A program made the translations under genes and the position numbers. 16,900 nucleotides of DNA, taken from the NCBI GenBank assembly GCA_905215225.1, contig CAJMPM010000006.1:1-16900 (forward strand), written 5' to 3'. The notes beneath the pieces are model-generated. The model saw only the letters and a program-made list of their open reading frames with translations. It was not told the origin of the DNA and did no database searches. Below, piece by piece: positions 1 to 7,318 of the stretch (position 1 is the first letter of the stretch; each line of letters starts with the position of its first letter). Origin of the DNA: an uncultured bacterium (GTDB lineage: Bacteria > Actinomycetota > Coriobacteriia > Coriobacteriales > Coriobacteriaceae).

Positions 1-1
1 G

Positions 2-355
2 CTGCCAGGCGGCTAAGATACGGTAATCGGCGAGGACGGCGGCACGTTTAGCCAGGGTCAAAAACAGCTGCTGTGCATCGCGCGCGTCATGCTCACCGAC
101 CCGGCGATTCTGCTGCTGGACGAGGCAACGTCGAGCATCGATACGCGTACCGAGCTGCAGGTGCAGGCGGCATTCGACGAGCTCATGGCTGGCCGCACAA
201 GCTTTGTCGTGGCGCACCGCCTGAGCACGATTCGTAACGCCGACTGCATTCTGGTGATGCGCGACGGGCAGATTATCGAGTGCGGCACGCACGACGAGCT
301 GCTAGCGGCAGGCGGCTTCTACGCCGAACTCTACCGCAGCCAATTCGCCCAGTGA
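2..355 (+). CDS. ABC exporter ATPase, C-terminal part, with in-frame stop near the left edge
   Basis: This is the end of the nucleotide-binding domain of an ABC exporter of the fused membrane/ATPase (MdlB/LmrA-like) type, which powers efflux across the cytoplasmic membrane. Visible in order are the signature motif (FSQGQKQ, nt 47-67), Walker B with its glutamate (ILLLDEATSSID), the D-loop, and the H-loop histidine (VVAHRLSTI). The protein ends with the usual short tail after 'ELYRSQFAQ'. The same frame reads back to base 2, but codon 14-16 is TAA. Family members normally have Tyr in the 'GYDT' motif here, and the sequence reads GG-stop-DT, so one base change from TAC or TAT explains it. The gene is therefore either a nonsense mutant or carries a base error. 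The first downstream ATG (89) lies after the signature motif and could not give a working ATPase. Walker A and the membrane domain lie outside the window. The family is certain; the substrate is unknown. Confidence 0.8.
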
Positions 356-395
356 GCAAGCCCGTGGGGCAAATTAATCAATCGACAGACGGTGG

Positions 396-423
396 TTTAC
401 ATCTGTCACGTTAGTACTAAGAT
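396..423 (+). promoter_or_regulatory. Candidate promoter of the flavodoxin-like gene
   Basis: TTTACA (396-401) and TAAGAT (418-423) are separated by 16 bases and would start transcription near 430, about 45 bases before the chosen GTG start. An inverted repeat, GACAGA (384-389) with TCTGTC (402-407), overlaps the -35 box and could be an operator. The match is moderate and the call is inference. Confidence 0.4.
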
Positions 424-475
424 ATTCATCTAATAAATTGCATTAGTGGCTTTAGTTTTGGGGGAAACGAGCAAC

Positions 476-1033
476 GTGACTATGACATGCTCTTTGGTGG
501 TTAACAGCAAGAGCGGTAATACCAGGATGGTTTCGGGTGCGATCAAGCGCGCGCTGCAGGCTGCGGGTGTTGAGTTTGTCCACGCCGCGGCGTTGAGCGA
601 CGATGCGGATGCAAATCAGGTTGCGCTCGAGGCACAGGGCGCCTGCGCGGCCGACACGGTGCTCGTCGGTTTTTGGTGCGACAAGGGCGCGTGCACGCCT
701 TCGGTTGCCGCGCTGCTCTCCGCTCTGCACGGCAAGCGCGTTTTCCTCTTTGGTACCTGCGGTTTTGGCGCCGACCAGAGCTATTATCAGCAGATTATCA
801 ATCGCGTGACCTCCAATTTGGCCGAGGATGCCGAGCTTGTGGGTTGGGCAATGTGCCAGGGCAAGATGGGTCCCGCGGTCAAGCAGCGCTACGAGGCCAT
901 GCTCGAGCAAGATCCCGACAACACCCGATTTAAGATGCTGCTCGACAACTGGGTTGCCGCAAAGGACCATCCCACCAAGGAGGACCTGGACAACATGGCT
1001 GCAGCCGCCAAGAAGGCCGTGCTGGGCGAGTAG
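476..1033 (+). CDS. Flavodoxin-like protein
   Basis: This is a small single-domain flavodoxin-fold protein (about 185 residues) expected to bind FMN and shuttle electrons in the cytoplasm. The N-terminal strand is followed by the FMN-phosphate loop SKSGNTR (about residues 11-17). Later come the segment VGFWCDKGACTPSV and the strand-turn RVFLFGTCGFG, both typical of the flavodoxin family found beside redox enzymes in anaerobes. The last 40 or so residues are helical and charged. GTG 476 was chosen because GGGGA (461-465) sits 10 bases upstream. ATG 482 is a close alternative, and GTG 446 has no ribosome-binding site. The gene has its own likely promoter and a strong terminator, so it appears monocistronic. 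No partner reductase is adjacent, so the redox partner is unknown. The fold assignment is firm and the role is inferred. Confidence 0.82.
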   Translation: MTMTCSLVVNSKSGNTRMVSGAIKRALQAAGVEFVHAAALSDDADANQVALEAQGACAADTVLVGFWCDKGACTPSVAALLSALHGKRVFLFGTCGFGADQSYYQQIINRVTSNLAEDAELVGWAMCQGKMGPAVKQRYEAMLEQDPDNTRFKMLLDNWVAAKDHPTKEDLDNMAAAAKKAVLGE

Positions 1034-1075
1034 CCTTGCCGTTCGCGGTCCTTCGCGCAAAACAATACAAATGTG

Positions 1076-1104
1076 AAAGCCTCGAAATTCTCGAGGCTTT
1101 TTTC
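1076..1104 (+). terminator. Rho-independent terminator after the flavodoxin-like gene
   Basis: An 8-bp perfect stem, AGCCTCGA (1078-1085) with TCGAGGCT (1091-1098), has a 5-base loop and runs directly into TTTTTTC. It lies 45 bases after the stop codon on the same strand. Confidence 0.9.
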
Positions 1105-1239
1105 TTGACACTCGCGGGCGCAACCGTGGCAAGCGTTTGGGACGACATTTTCCATCACCCCGATGACGAGACCGTCCCGGACGACACGCTCGCATGCGTT
1201 CGCTGGATGTATTCAGGGCGGGACGGGCTTTCCGGATGC
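1105..1239. other. Intergenic stretch without recognised gene
   Basis: This is the middle of a 437-base gap (1034-1470), between a plus-strand terminator and a minus-strand terminator. Open frames crossing it have no family resemblance and no convincing ribosome-binding site. The one structure seen is an 8-bp inverted repeat, CCGTCCCG (1172-1179) with CGGGACGG (1219-1226), separated by 39 bases. A TTGACA at 1105-1110 has no -10 partner. Confidence 0.5.
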
Positions 1240-1264
1240 AAAAAAGGCCACATGACGTGGCCTT
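1240..1264 (-). terminator. Rho-independent terminator of the LTA-synthase-like gene
   Basis: AAGGCCAC (1244-1251) pairs with GTGGCCTT (1257-1264) around a 5-base loop. Read on the minus strand the stem is followed by a run of Ts (complement of AAAAAA at 1240-1245). The gene it would serve stops at 1471, so its transcript would carry the whole 131-bp palindrome in the 3' untranslated region. Confidence 0.8.
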
Positions 1265-1320
1265 CAACTTATATATGTTCAGCAGATGCCCCCATGACAA
1301 GCCGCGCTTCAACACTGAGG

Positions 1321-1451
1321 CGTCTGCCCGGCGACGCGGAACGTAAGGTTCATCGCGAGTTCCGCACGAGCCGGAGAGCACTTAATGTGCTCTCCGTGCG
1401 AGCAGGACTGTCCGAGCAGGGAACCTTACGTTCCGCGTCGCCGGGCAGACG
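1321..1451. repeat. 131-bp intergenic palindrome with 31-bp perfect arms
   Basis: Bases 1321-1351 (starting CGTCTGCCCGG, ending GTAAGGTTC) are the exact reverse complement of 1421-1451. Inside is a second hairpin: GGAGAGCAC (1373-1381), loop TTAAT, GTGCTCTCC (1387-1395). It is extended by CGCAC (1363-1367) with GTGCG (1396-1400) across a 5-base bulge. The fold would be very stable on either strand. There is no T-run after the outer stem, so it is not a plain terminator. It contains no open frame of note and no other copy is present in the window. It could be a non-autonomous palindromic mobile element, a REP-like unit, or a 3'-UTR structure of the minus-strand gene. Confidence 0.85.
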
Positions 1452-1470
1452 AACCAGCTAAGACACGCCG

Positions 1471-3770
1471 CTACTTGATCTTGGTCGTACCCGGTGCCAG
1501 GTTGGGGTCGGTCTCGTTGGCCTCGGTCTGGAAGTGCTCGGTATACACGTTCTTGCCGTCGCGGAACATCTCGTAGTATTGCATCTTGGCGTAATCCTCG
1601 CGCGCCTTGGTGGCGGCTGCCGCTGCGGCGTCGTCACCGGTGACGTTGGAGGAGAGCGCCCAGCGCAGGCTGGCGTCCTCGTAGCCCACGGAGTTGATAG
1701 CGGGCAGCGACTCGCGCAGCGTCATGTGCGCTTTCTGGTAGTCGGTCAGCGGGGCGCCGATCAGCTGCATAAGCTGCGTGGACAGGTAGTTGGTGGACAG
1801 GTCGTCGACCTCGCTCGTCTGGTCGCAGCCGGCAACGTCGTAGTTGGCCCAGATGATGTAGTCGGTCTGCCACAAGCGCTCCTGGTGGGTGGCGTCGTCT
1901 TCGCCGGTAAACCACTTATCGTTGAACTTGGACGGGAAGAACGGCTGGTGATCGCCCCAGAACACCACGACCACCTTGCGGTCGAGCTTGCTCAAGGCGT
2001 TGAGGAAGTAACGCAGCGCCTGGTCGGACTGCTCGATGCACGAGACATACTCGTCGACATCGGACAGCGTGCCGTCCTCGACGGTCTTGGCGTCCAGGTC
2101 GGTCGTGTCGATGTTCAGGTGCATCTGCTTGTCGACCGGCAGCAGGCCCGTGTCGTAGCCCGAGTGGTTCTGCATGGTCACGTCGAAGATGAACTGCGGA
2201 TCGGCGTTCTGATCGAGCAGCTCAAGAATCTTGTCGTAGGTCGCCTGGTCGGTCACCATGCCGCGCAGGGTGTCGGCTCCCTGGAAATCGTTGATGGACA
2301 GGAACTGGTCAAAGCCAAAGTCCTTGTAGACGTTCTCGCGGTTCCAGTTGGTCGCGTGGTTGGGGTGCATGGCCGTGGTGGAGTACCCGAGCGACTTGAA
2401 CTGCTCTGCCAGGTTCCCGGTCGTTTCCATGTTGTAGATGGTGTAGGGGTACACGCCCGAGCCCAGGTTGGCCATAGAGTTGCCGGTCATAAACTCAAAC
2501 TCGGTATTGGCGGTGCCGCCGCCGTAGGCGCTCACGTAGAGCTTGCCGCGGCTGAGGCAGTTGGACAGGTTCTTAAAGTACTGCGGGCCCTCGTAGCCGG
2601 CGCGCATGTTCTGGTAGATCGACAGATCCGAGAACGTCTCGTTCATGATGGCGATGACCGTGGGCTTCTCGCTGTCGAATTGCTCCTTTGCGGCGGCGCG
2701 CTCGTCACTCTTGGCGGCATCGGACTTGTCGTAGGCCTTGGCATACTTTTTGAGCGTGGCCTTGGCATCGTCGACGGAGTAGTCGGCGGGTTTGGGCGGC
2801 TTGATGGACTGTGCTGCACTAATAAAGGCGGGCAGATAGCCCTCGCGCCAGTAGCTCTCGAGCGGGCGCCAGGTGTAGACGGTGATACCGAGAGTGTTGT
2901 AGTAGTCGATGAGGGTGACGTGCGCGGTCACGCCGCCCAGGCACAGCACGGCGACGAGCAGGTTGGTGAGCAGCATGCGCTTGGCGTTGGCGGCGCCCTT
3001 CTGGCGATGCGGCGCCACGATGCCAGCGTACTCGCACAGCAGCATGGCGATGGCGGTAAAGCCCATGGACAGCACGCAGAACAGCGAGATCGAGAAGGTG
3101 TAGCCGTTGCCGGCGACCGCGGCGGCGGTGGAGATGGCCGAAAGGTCGCCCGGCTGGATGGGCATGGATTTAAACGTGATGACGAAGAACTCGGCAATGC
3201 CCAGGACAAAGAGGGCGAAGGCCAGGACGGCGGGAGCTGCGCCGTGGCGCTGGAATAGGAAGAACAGGCCGACCATGAGCGTGGTGATGATGGCCCACTC
3301 GAGCAGGATGCACAGGGGGTAGACCCAGGTAAAGTCGTGGTTGGACGAGACCTCCATGCCCAGCAGCGCAAAGACGCCGGCGAGCAGCAGGCACAGGACG
3401 GCGGCGACGAGCGGTTTGCCCACAAAGGCGCCGCGCAGGCGGGCGAGCTTGCCGGTGGGGCGGGGGCGTCGGGCGCGGCGAATGCAAAGACGCGCGGAGC
3501 GATGCGGTCGCGGGCGATGCTGGCCCAGGCGCAACCGGTGAGAATGGCATTGGTCAGGATGAGCATCACAAAGGCGAGCGGCTCGTTTTGGGCGACGAGG
3601 CCCACGGCGCCCCAAATGGTCAAAAAGAGCTGGAACAGGCCAAAGGCGACGCTCCAGGCGAAGGCGCCCTTGGCAACGGTGCCCGACTGAGCGCGAATGG
3701 CCTTGGCCTCGCGCAAGACAAGGTAGACGGTCGCCGCAAGACCGACGAGCGAGATGGCGGCAGCGAACAT
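1471..3770 (-). CDS. LTA-synthase-type membrane phosphotransferase (sulfatase fold), frameshifted
   Basis: This is an LtaS/MdoB-family enzyme: a membrane anchor plus an extracellular alkaline-phosphatase-like domain that transfers glycerol phosphate or a similar group to envelope polymers. Five membrane helices (nt about 3420-2890) precede the catalytic domain. Expected metal and catalytic positions are visible: Glu in IMNETFSDL, the nucleophile Thr in GGTANTEFE, His in NHSGYD, and Asp-His in FWGDHQPF. Translation should start at ATG 3770, because the minus strand has GAGGAG 7 bases upstream. That start opens about 100 residues with three more helices (MFAAAISLVGLAATVYLVL and two others). This N-terminal frame and the catalytic frame differ by one base. 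The switch falls in a G/C run at 3457-3466, where each frame changes from plausible protein to Arg/His- or Ser/Pro/Cys-rich nonsense. Adding one base gives a 766-residue protein. Without it, only internal starts reach the catalytic part. The substrate is unknown. Confidence 0.85.
3457..3466 (-). other. Frameshift site (GGGGCGGGGG on the plus strand)
   Basis: This is where the upstream frame of the LTA-synthase-like gene (reading ...PDAPAPP) must join the downstream frame (...TGKLARLRGAF). The minus strand reads CCCCCGCCCC. One missing C accounts for the shift, through mutation, slippage-driven phase variation, or a base error in a homopolymer. No canonical tandem X-XXY-YYZ slip heptamer is in frame. 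Confidence 0.75.
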
Positions 3771-3983
3771 GCTGAGACTCCTCACAAACTAAAACCTACG
3801 AAAGCGGGGGTTTACCCGAATGTTACCAAGATATGCGCTGCAATTGGTGGCTGCGCACAACAACCAGCCATATTAACGCGCACGTGTGGCGGTGTGGCGC
3901 AATGTAGTGGCGACCTGCGCGATAATGGACGGGAATTACACGGAAACGTAAAGGCTTCTTAAAGAATTAGCGAGGATGAGGCG

Positions 3984-4832
3984 ATGAACGAGCAGGTTTG
4001 CACCAAGGCTGTGGATACGTGCGGCTATCCGGTCGAGACGACGGGCAATGCGGTGCTGGACACGTTGGAGCACCGTTCCTCCACGCGTGCCTTCGCGTGT
4101 GATGACGATGACCGTCCCGTGGCGGTGACCGACGAGCAGCGGGCGGCGATTCTGCATGCGGCGAGTCGTGCGCCGTCGGCGGGCGCCATGATGATGTATT
4201 CCATCGTGAGCATCCGCGAGCAGGCTACGCTGGACCGTCTGGCCGACCTGTGCGACCATCAGCCCATGATCGCCAAGGCACCCTGGGCACTTATATTTGT
4301 GGTCGACTATGCCAAGTGGATCGATCTGTTTGAGCACGTGGGCTGCTTTGAGCCCGAGTTTGTCGAGCGCACGGGCAAGGCGCCCCGCCGCGCGCCGGGT
4401 TTGGGCGACTTTGCCATCGCGGCCCAGGACGCCGTGATCGCCGCGCAAAACGCCGTGGTTGCCGCCGAGGCCCTGGGCCTGGGGAGCTGCTATATCGGTG
4501 ATATCGTCGAGAATGCCGAGGAAGTTGCCGCGCTGCTCGATCTGCCGCCCTATACCATGCCGCTGTCGATGCTCATCATCGGCACGCCCCGCAAGGAGCG
4601 CCCGGCTATTGCGCATCCCGTGGTGAACCTGGTGCACGAGGAGCGCTACTGCCGCGCCGATGCTGCGACCATGGACGCGCAGGTGGCCGAGATGGACGCG
4701 ATGTTCCGTCCGCATGCCCGCGAGGTAGGCGAGCGCGTGGTGGATATCTACACCCGCAAGCACACGAGCCCCTTTATGGCCGAGATGAGCCGCTCCATGG
4801 AGTGGTGGTTCAAAAACTGGCTCGGAAAATGA
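3984..4832 (+). CDS. Nitroreductase-family FMN oxidoreductase
   Basis: This is a 282-residue cytoplasmic flavoenzyme of the nitroreductase superfamily, which uses NAD(P)H to reduce nitro, quinone or related compounds on FMN. Visible are the FMN-phosphate motif RSSTR (residues 31-35), the second FMN segment SRAPSAGAMMMYS (about 62-74), and the C-terminal FMN-contact region GLGSCYIGDI (about 167-176). The protein extends some 60 residues past the core, with a charged helical tail ending in MEWWFKNWLGK. ATG 3984 follows GAGG (3972-3975) at 8 bases. The gene is divergent from the LTA-synthase-like gene across 213 bases, in which I could not pick a convincing promoter, and it ends at a palindrome. 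It appears monocistronic. The natural substrate cannot be read from sequence. Confidence 0.88.
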   Translation: MNEQVCTKAVDTCGYPVETTGNAVLDTLEHRSSTRAFACDDDDRPVAVTDEQRAAILHAASRAPSAGAMMMYSIVSIREQATLDRLADLCDHQPMIAKAPWALIFVVDYAKWIDLFEHVGCFEPEFVERTGKAPRRAPGLGDFAIAAQDAVIAAQNAVVAAEALGLGSCYIGDIVENAEEVAALLDLPPYTMPLSMLIIGTPRKERPAIAHPVVNLVHEERYCRADAATMDAQVAEMDAMFRPHAREVGERVVDIYTRKHTSPFMAEMSRSMEWWFKNWLGK

Positions 4833-4833
4833 C

Positions 4834-4868
4834 GAATGTGACAAGGGGATAGTCCCTTTGTCACATTT
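4834..4868 (+). terminator. Palindromic gene end after the nitroreductase
   Basis: AATGTGACAA (4835-4844) pairs with TTGTCACATT (4858-4867), and GGG (4845-4847) with CCC (4854-4856), leaving one bulged T. It begins right after the stop codon. The following T-run is short (TTTC), so termination may be partial. Its right half contains GTCCCTTTGT (4852-4861), which recurs exactly in the palindrome at 7319-7358. Confidence 0.65.
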
Positions 4869-4884
4869 CATATCGCCGCGGTAG

Positions 4885-4901
4885 CCTAAAGACTGTATAA
4901 A
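4885..4901 (-). promoter_or_regulatory. Candidate KdpE-like box upstream of kup
   Basis: On the minus strand this reads TTTATA, 5 bases, TTTAGG. As I recall it, the E. coli KdpE box is TTTATA-N5-TTTACA. The site is centred about 57 bases upstream of the -10 box of kup. It also overlaps the inverted repeat TAAAGA (4887-4892) with TCTTTA (4902-4907). The region is AT-rich, so a chance match is possible. The presence of a KdpE-like regulator two genes downstream makes it worth testing. Confidence 0.35.
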
Positions 4902-4949
4902 TCTTTATCTAGCTGGGAAAACAGTGCATTAAAACATGGGCCGATTACC

Positions 4950-4955
4950 TATAAT
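4950..4955 (+). promoter_or_regulatory. -10 box of kup (TATAAT)
   Basis: There is a perfect TATAAT, but the -35 region (about 4925-4932, TGCATTAA) is poor, which suits an activated promoter. Transcription from about 4962 leaves a leader of only about 30 bases, too short for a c-di-AMP riboswitch. Confidence 0.55.
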
Positions 4956-4990
4956 CCCCTCGAACGTTAAAGTTGGGAGGAAACCGGCTT

Positions 4991-7018
4991 ATGGAACAAA
5001 AGGCCAAGGAGGCAGCCTCGCACGCTGCGATTCCTGTGAGCATCTCGGCGATGCTCGTCACGCTGGGCGTGGTGTACGGCGATATCGGCACCAGCCCTAT
5101 GTATGTAACCAAGGCGCTCGTTGCCGGCAACGGCGGCATCGGAAGCGTCACGGAGGAGTTCGTGCTCGGCGCGCTCTCCCTTGTCGTGTGGACGGTCACG
5201 CTGCTGACCACCATCAAGTATGTGCTCATCTCGCTGCGCGCCGATAACCATGGTGAGGGCGGCATCTTTGCCCTGTACAGCCTGGTCAAGCGCTGTGGCA
5301 AGTGGCTTATCATCCCCGCCATGCTGGGCGGCGCGGCACTGCTCGCCGACGGCATTCTGACGCCGGCCGTTACCGTTACCACGGCCATCGAGGGCCTGCG
5401 CACCATCCCGGCGGTCCATGCCGTGCTGGGCGATGACCAGGGCCGCGTCGTCGCCATTACGCTCGCCATCATCATCGCGCTCTTCTTGGTGCAGCGCATC
5501 GGTACGGCCAAGATCGGTCACGCCTTTGGCCCCATCATGACGCTGTGGTTTTTGTTCCTGGGCGGCACGGGTCTGTTCTTTGTCTGCCAGCATCCCGCCG
5601 TGCTGCTGTGCCTCAACCCGGTGCGCGGCATCGTCTTTTTGCTGAGCCCCAATAACCACGCGGGCATCATGATCCTGGGCAGCTGCTTCCTCGCCACCAC
5701 CGGTGCTGAGGCGCTCTACTCCGACATGGGCCACGTGGGCCGCGGCAACATTTACGCCACCTGGCCGTTCGTTAAGTGCTGCTTGCTGCTGTCCTATATG
5801 GGCCAGGGCGCTTGGCTTATGAACAACGCTGCCAACCCCGAGCTCATGGGCATTGCCGACCTCAACCCGTTCTACCAGATGCTCGCCCCGGGCCTGCGCC
5901 CGTTTGCCGTCGGCCTTTCCACCGTCGCGGCCATCATTGCCTCGCAGGCGCTCATCACCGGCGCGTTTTCGCTGGTGTCCGAGGCCAGCCGTCTGGATCT
6001 CATGCCGCACATGCAGGTCTTCTACCCTGCCGAGACCAAGGGCCAGCTCTACATCCCCATGGTCAACAACGTCATGCTTGTCGGCTGCGTCATCGTGGTG
6101 CTGCTGTTCCAGAGCTCGGCGCACATGGAGGCCGCTTACGGCTTGGCGATCTCCCTGACCATGATGTGCACGACGCTGCTGCTCTTCTTCTACCTGCATG
6201 AGGAGCGCAAGCTCAAGGTTGCTCCGTGGATCTTCGCGGCCTTCTTCCTTTTGCTCGAAGGCTTCTTCTTCGTGAGCTCGCTCACCAAGTTCTTCCACGG
6301 CGGCTACTTCACCATCCTCATGGCTGCACTCATCATGGGCATTATGGTGTGCTGGTACAACGGCACGGCGGTCGAGCAGCGCCAGTTTACGCTGCTGCCG
6401 CTGCGCAGCTACCTGCCGCAGCTCAAGCGCCTGCGCGACGACGACCGTTACGAGCGCATAAGCGACAACATCGTGTACCTGACCAAGGACACCCATACCG
6501 ACTACATCGACCGCGATATCGTCTATTCGATCTTGGACAAGCATCCCAAGCGCGCCCGCGCCTGGTGGTTTGTGAATGTCGAGACCATGGACGAACCGCA
6601 CACCTTTGCCTATTCGGTCGAGACGTTCGGCACCGACTACGTGTTCCGCGTGCATCTGTACCTGGGCTACAAGATCAACCAGCGCGTCAATGCCTACCTG
6701 CGTCAGGTTGTTCAGGACCTGGCTGCCACCGGCGAGCTGCCGCCGCAGACGCATGACTACTCGGTCTACAAGGATCCGGGTAACATCGGCACGTTCAAGT
6801 TCGTCCTGATCCGTAAGCTTCTGGCGCCCGAAAGCGATGTGGAGCCGAGCGAGCGTACGGCCATCACGCTCAAGTACATCATCCGCCGCGCCGCCGGCAC
6901 ACCCGCGCGCTGGTATGGCCTGGAGAACTCCAACGTGAGCTTTGAGTACGTGCCGCTGTTCACCAAGTTCAAGGCCGTGAACAAGATGCAACGTCTGGCT
7001 CCCAACGAGCGGCCGTAG
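4991..7018 (+). CDS. kup: Kup potassium transporter
   Basis: This KUP/HAK/KT family K+ importer of the cytoplasmic membrane is probably H+-coupled and takes up potassium when the gradient allows. At 675 residues it is within the family range. The family signature GVVYGDIGTSPMY (about residues 26-38, with the conserved Asp 31) is followed by NHGEGGIFALYSLVKR, LTPAVTVTTAIEGLR and EALYSDMGHVGRGNI. About twelve hydrophobic helices extend to about residue 460. A cytoplasmic domain of about 210 residues follows (from QRQFTLLPLRSYL). ATG 4991 is preceded by GGGAGGA (4975-4981) at 9 bases. The in-frame TTG at 4973 would put this ribosome-binding site inside the coding region, so it is rejected. A small membrane-protein gene and a KdpDE-like pair follow on the same strand, suggesting a potassium module. 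I see no truncation. Confidence 0.97.
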   Translation: MEQKAKEAASHAAIPVSISAMLVTLGVVYGDIGTSPMYVTKALVAGNGGIGSVTEEFVLGALSLVVWTVTLLTTIKYVLISLRADNHGEGGIFALYSLVKRCGKWLIIPAMLGGAALLADGILTPAVTVTTAIEGLRTIPAVHAVLGDDQGRVVAITLAIIIALFLVQRIGTAKIGHAFGPIMTLWFLFLGGTGLFFVCQHPAVLLCLNPVRGIVFLLSPNNHAGIMILGSCFLATTGAEALYSDMGHVGRGNIYATWPFVKCCLLLSYMGQGAWLMNNAANPELMGIADLNPFYQMLAPGLRPFAVGLSTVAAIIASQALITGAFSLVSEASRLDLMPHMQVFYPAETKGQLYIPMVNNVMLVGCVIVVLLFQSSAHMEAAYGLAISLTMMCTTLLLFFYLHEERKLKVAPWIFAAFFLLLEGFFFVSSLTKFFHGGYFTILMAALIMGIMVCWYNGTAVEQRQFTLLPLRSYLPQLKRLRDDDRYERISDNIVYLTKDTHTDYIDRDIVYSILDKHPKRARAWWFVNVETMDEPHTFAYSVETFGTDYVFRVHLYLGYKINQRVNAYLRQVVQDLAATGELPPQTHDYSVYKDPGNIGTFKFVLIRKLLAPESDVEPSERTAITLKYIIRRAAGTPARWYGLENSNVSFEYVPLFTKFKAVNKMQRLAPNERP

Positions 7019-7077
7019 ACGTCGGCGGCTACACGGAGTTGGTTTTGATGGATAAGCATGAGGCCGGGGAGGTAAAC

Positions 7078-7272
7078 ATGGATACAAAGGCGCTCGATGG
7101 CCGTGAGGCGGTGGTCGAAATGGTGCGTGAGGCGCGCGTCGACGCCGCCGAAGATCGGTTCTTTACGAATCGTGCCAACATGGACATGGCCGACCGCGTG
7201 ATCTCGATCGTGGCGCTGGTATTTGGAGTGGTGTGCGTGTGTGCCCTGCTCGCGCACGTGCTGTTTGTCTAG
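7078..7272 (+). CDS. Small single-helix membrane protein, unknown function
   Basis: This 64-residue protein has a charged, soluble N-terminal half (EAVVEMVREARVDAAEDR) and one C-terminal hydrophobic helix (VISIVALVFGVVCVCALLAH). It probably sits in the membrane with its N-terminus in the cytoplasm. ATG 7078 is preceded by GGGGAGG at 5 bases. An upstream in-frame ATG (7048) with GGAG at 9 bases would give 74 residues. The gene follows kup by 59 bases (29 if the earlier start is used) and ends just before a terminator, so it is likely co-transcribed with kup. I do not recognise a family. It is much longer than KdpF and not evidently related. A role as a Kup accessory or regulatory subunit is a guess from position only. 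Confidence 0.65.
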   Translation: MDTKALDGREAVVEMVREARVDAAEDRFFTNRANMDMADRVISIVALVFGVVCVCALLAHVLFV

Positions 7273-7318
7273 CGGCTGCCGGTCGTAGAAGGCTTTACAC
7301 TTAGAACCACCACGAGGG

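Noticed and set aside
446..475. GTG 446 as start of the flavodoxin-like protein
   Set aside because: It has no ribosome-binding site and the added residues are not flavodoxin-like; GTG 476 has GGGGA at 10 bases.
1105..1110. TTGACA directly after the first terminator as a promoter
   Set aside because: No acceptable -10 box at 16-18 bases and no gene downstream on that strand.
1534..3258. Long plus-strand open frame (574 codons) opposite the LTA-synthase-like gene
   Set aside because: It is a GC-rich antisense shadow: Val/Gly/His-rich, no family motifs, no ribosome-binding site, while the minus strand has clear catalytic motifs.
3450..3470. Programmed -1 frameshift in the LTA-synthase-like gene
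   Set aside because: There is no in-frame tandem slippery heptamer; only a C5 run is present, so mutation, tract-length variation or a base error is the simpler explanation.
3568..3615. Start of the LTA-synthase-like protein at 3615 in the catalytic frame
   Set aside because: The first 55 or so residues of that frame are Arg/His-rich nonsense, while the other frame there encodes good membrane helices with a proper start at 3770.
4870..4990. c-di-AMP riboswitch ahead of kup
   Set aside because: The likely promoter leaves only about 30 bases of leader, and no riboswitch-like set of conserved elements was seen.
4967..7087. Long minus-strand open frame (706 codons) opposite kup
   Set aside because: It is an antisense shadow with His/Gln/Arg-rich composition and no motifs; kup on the plus strand is unambiguous.
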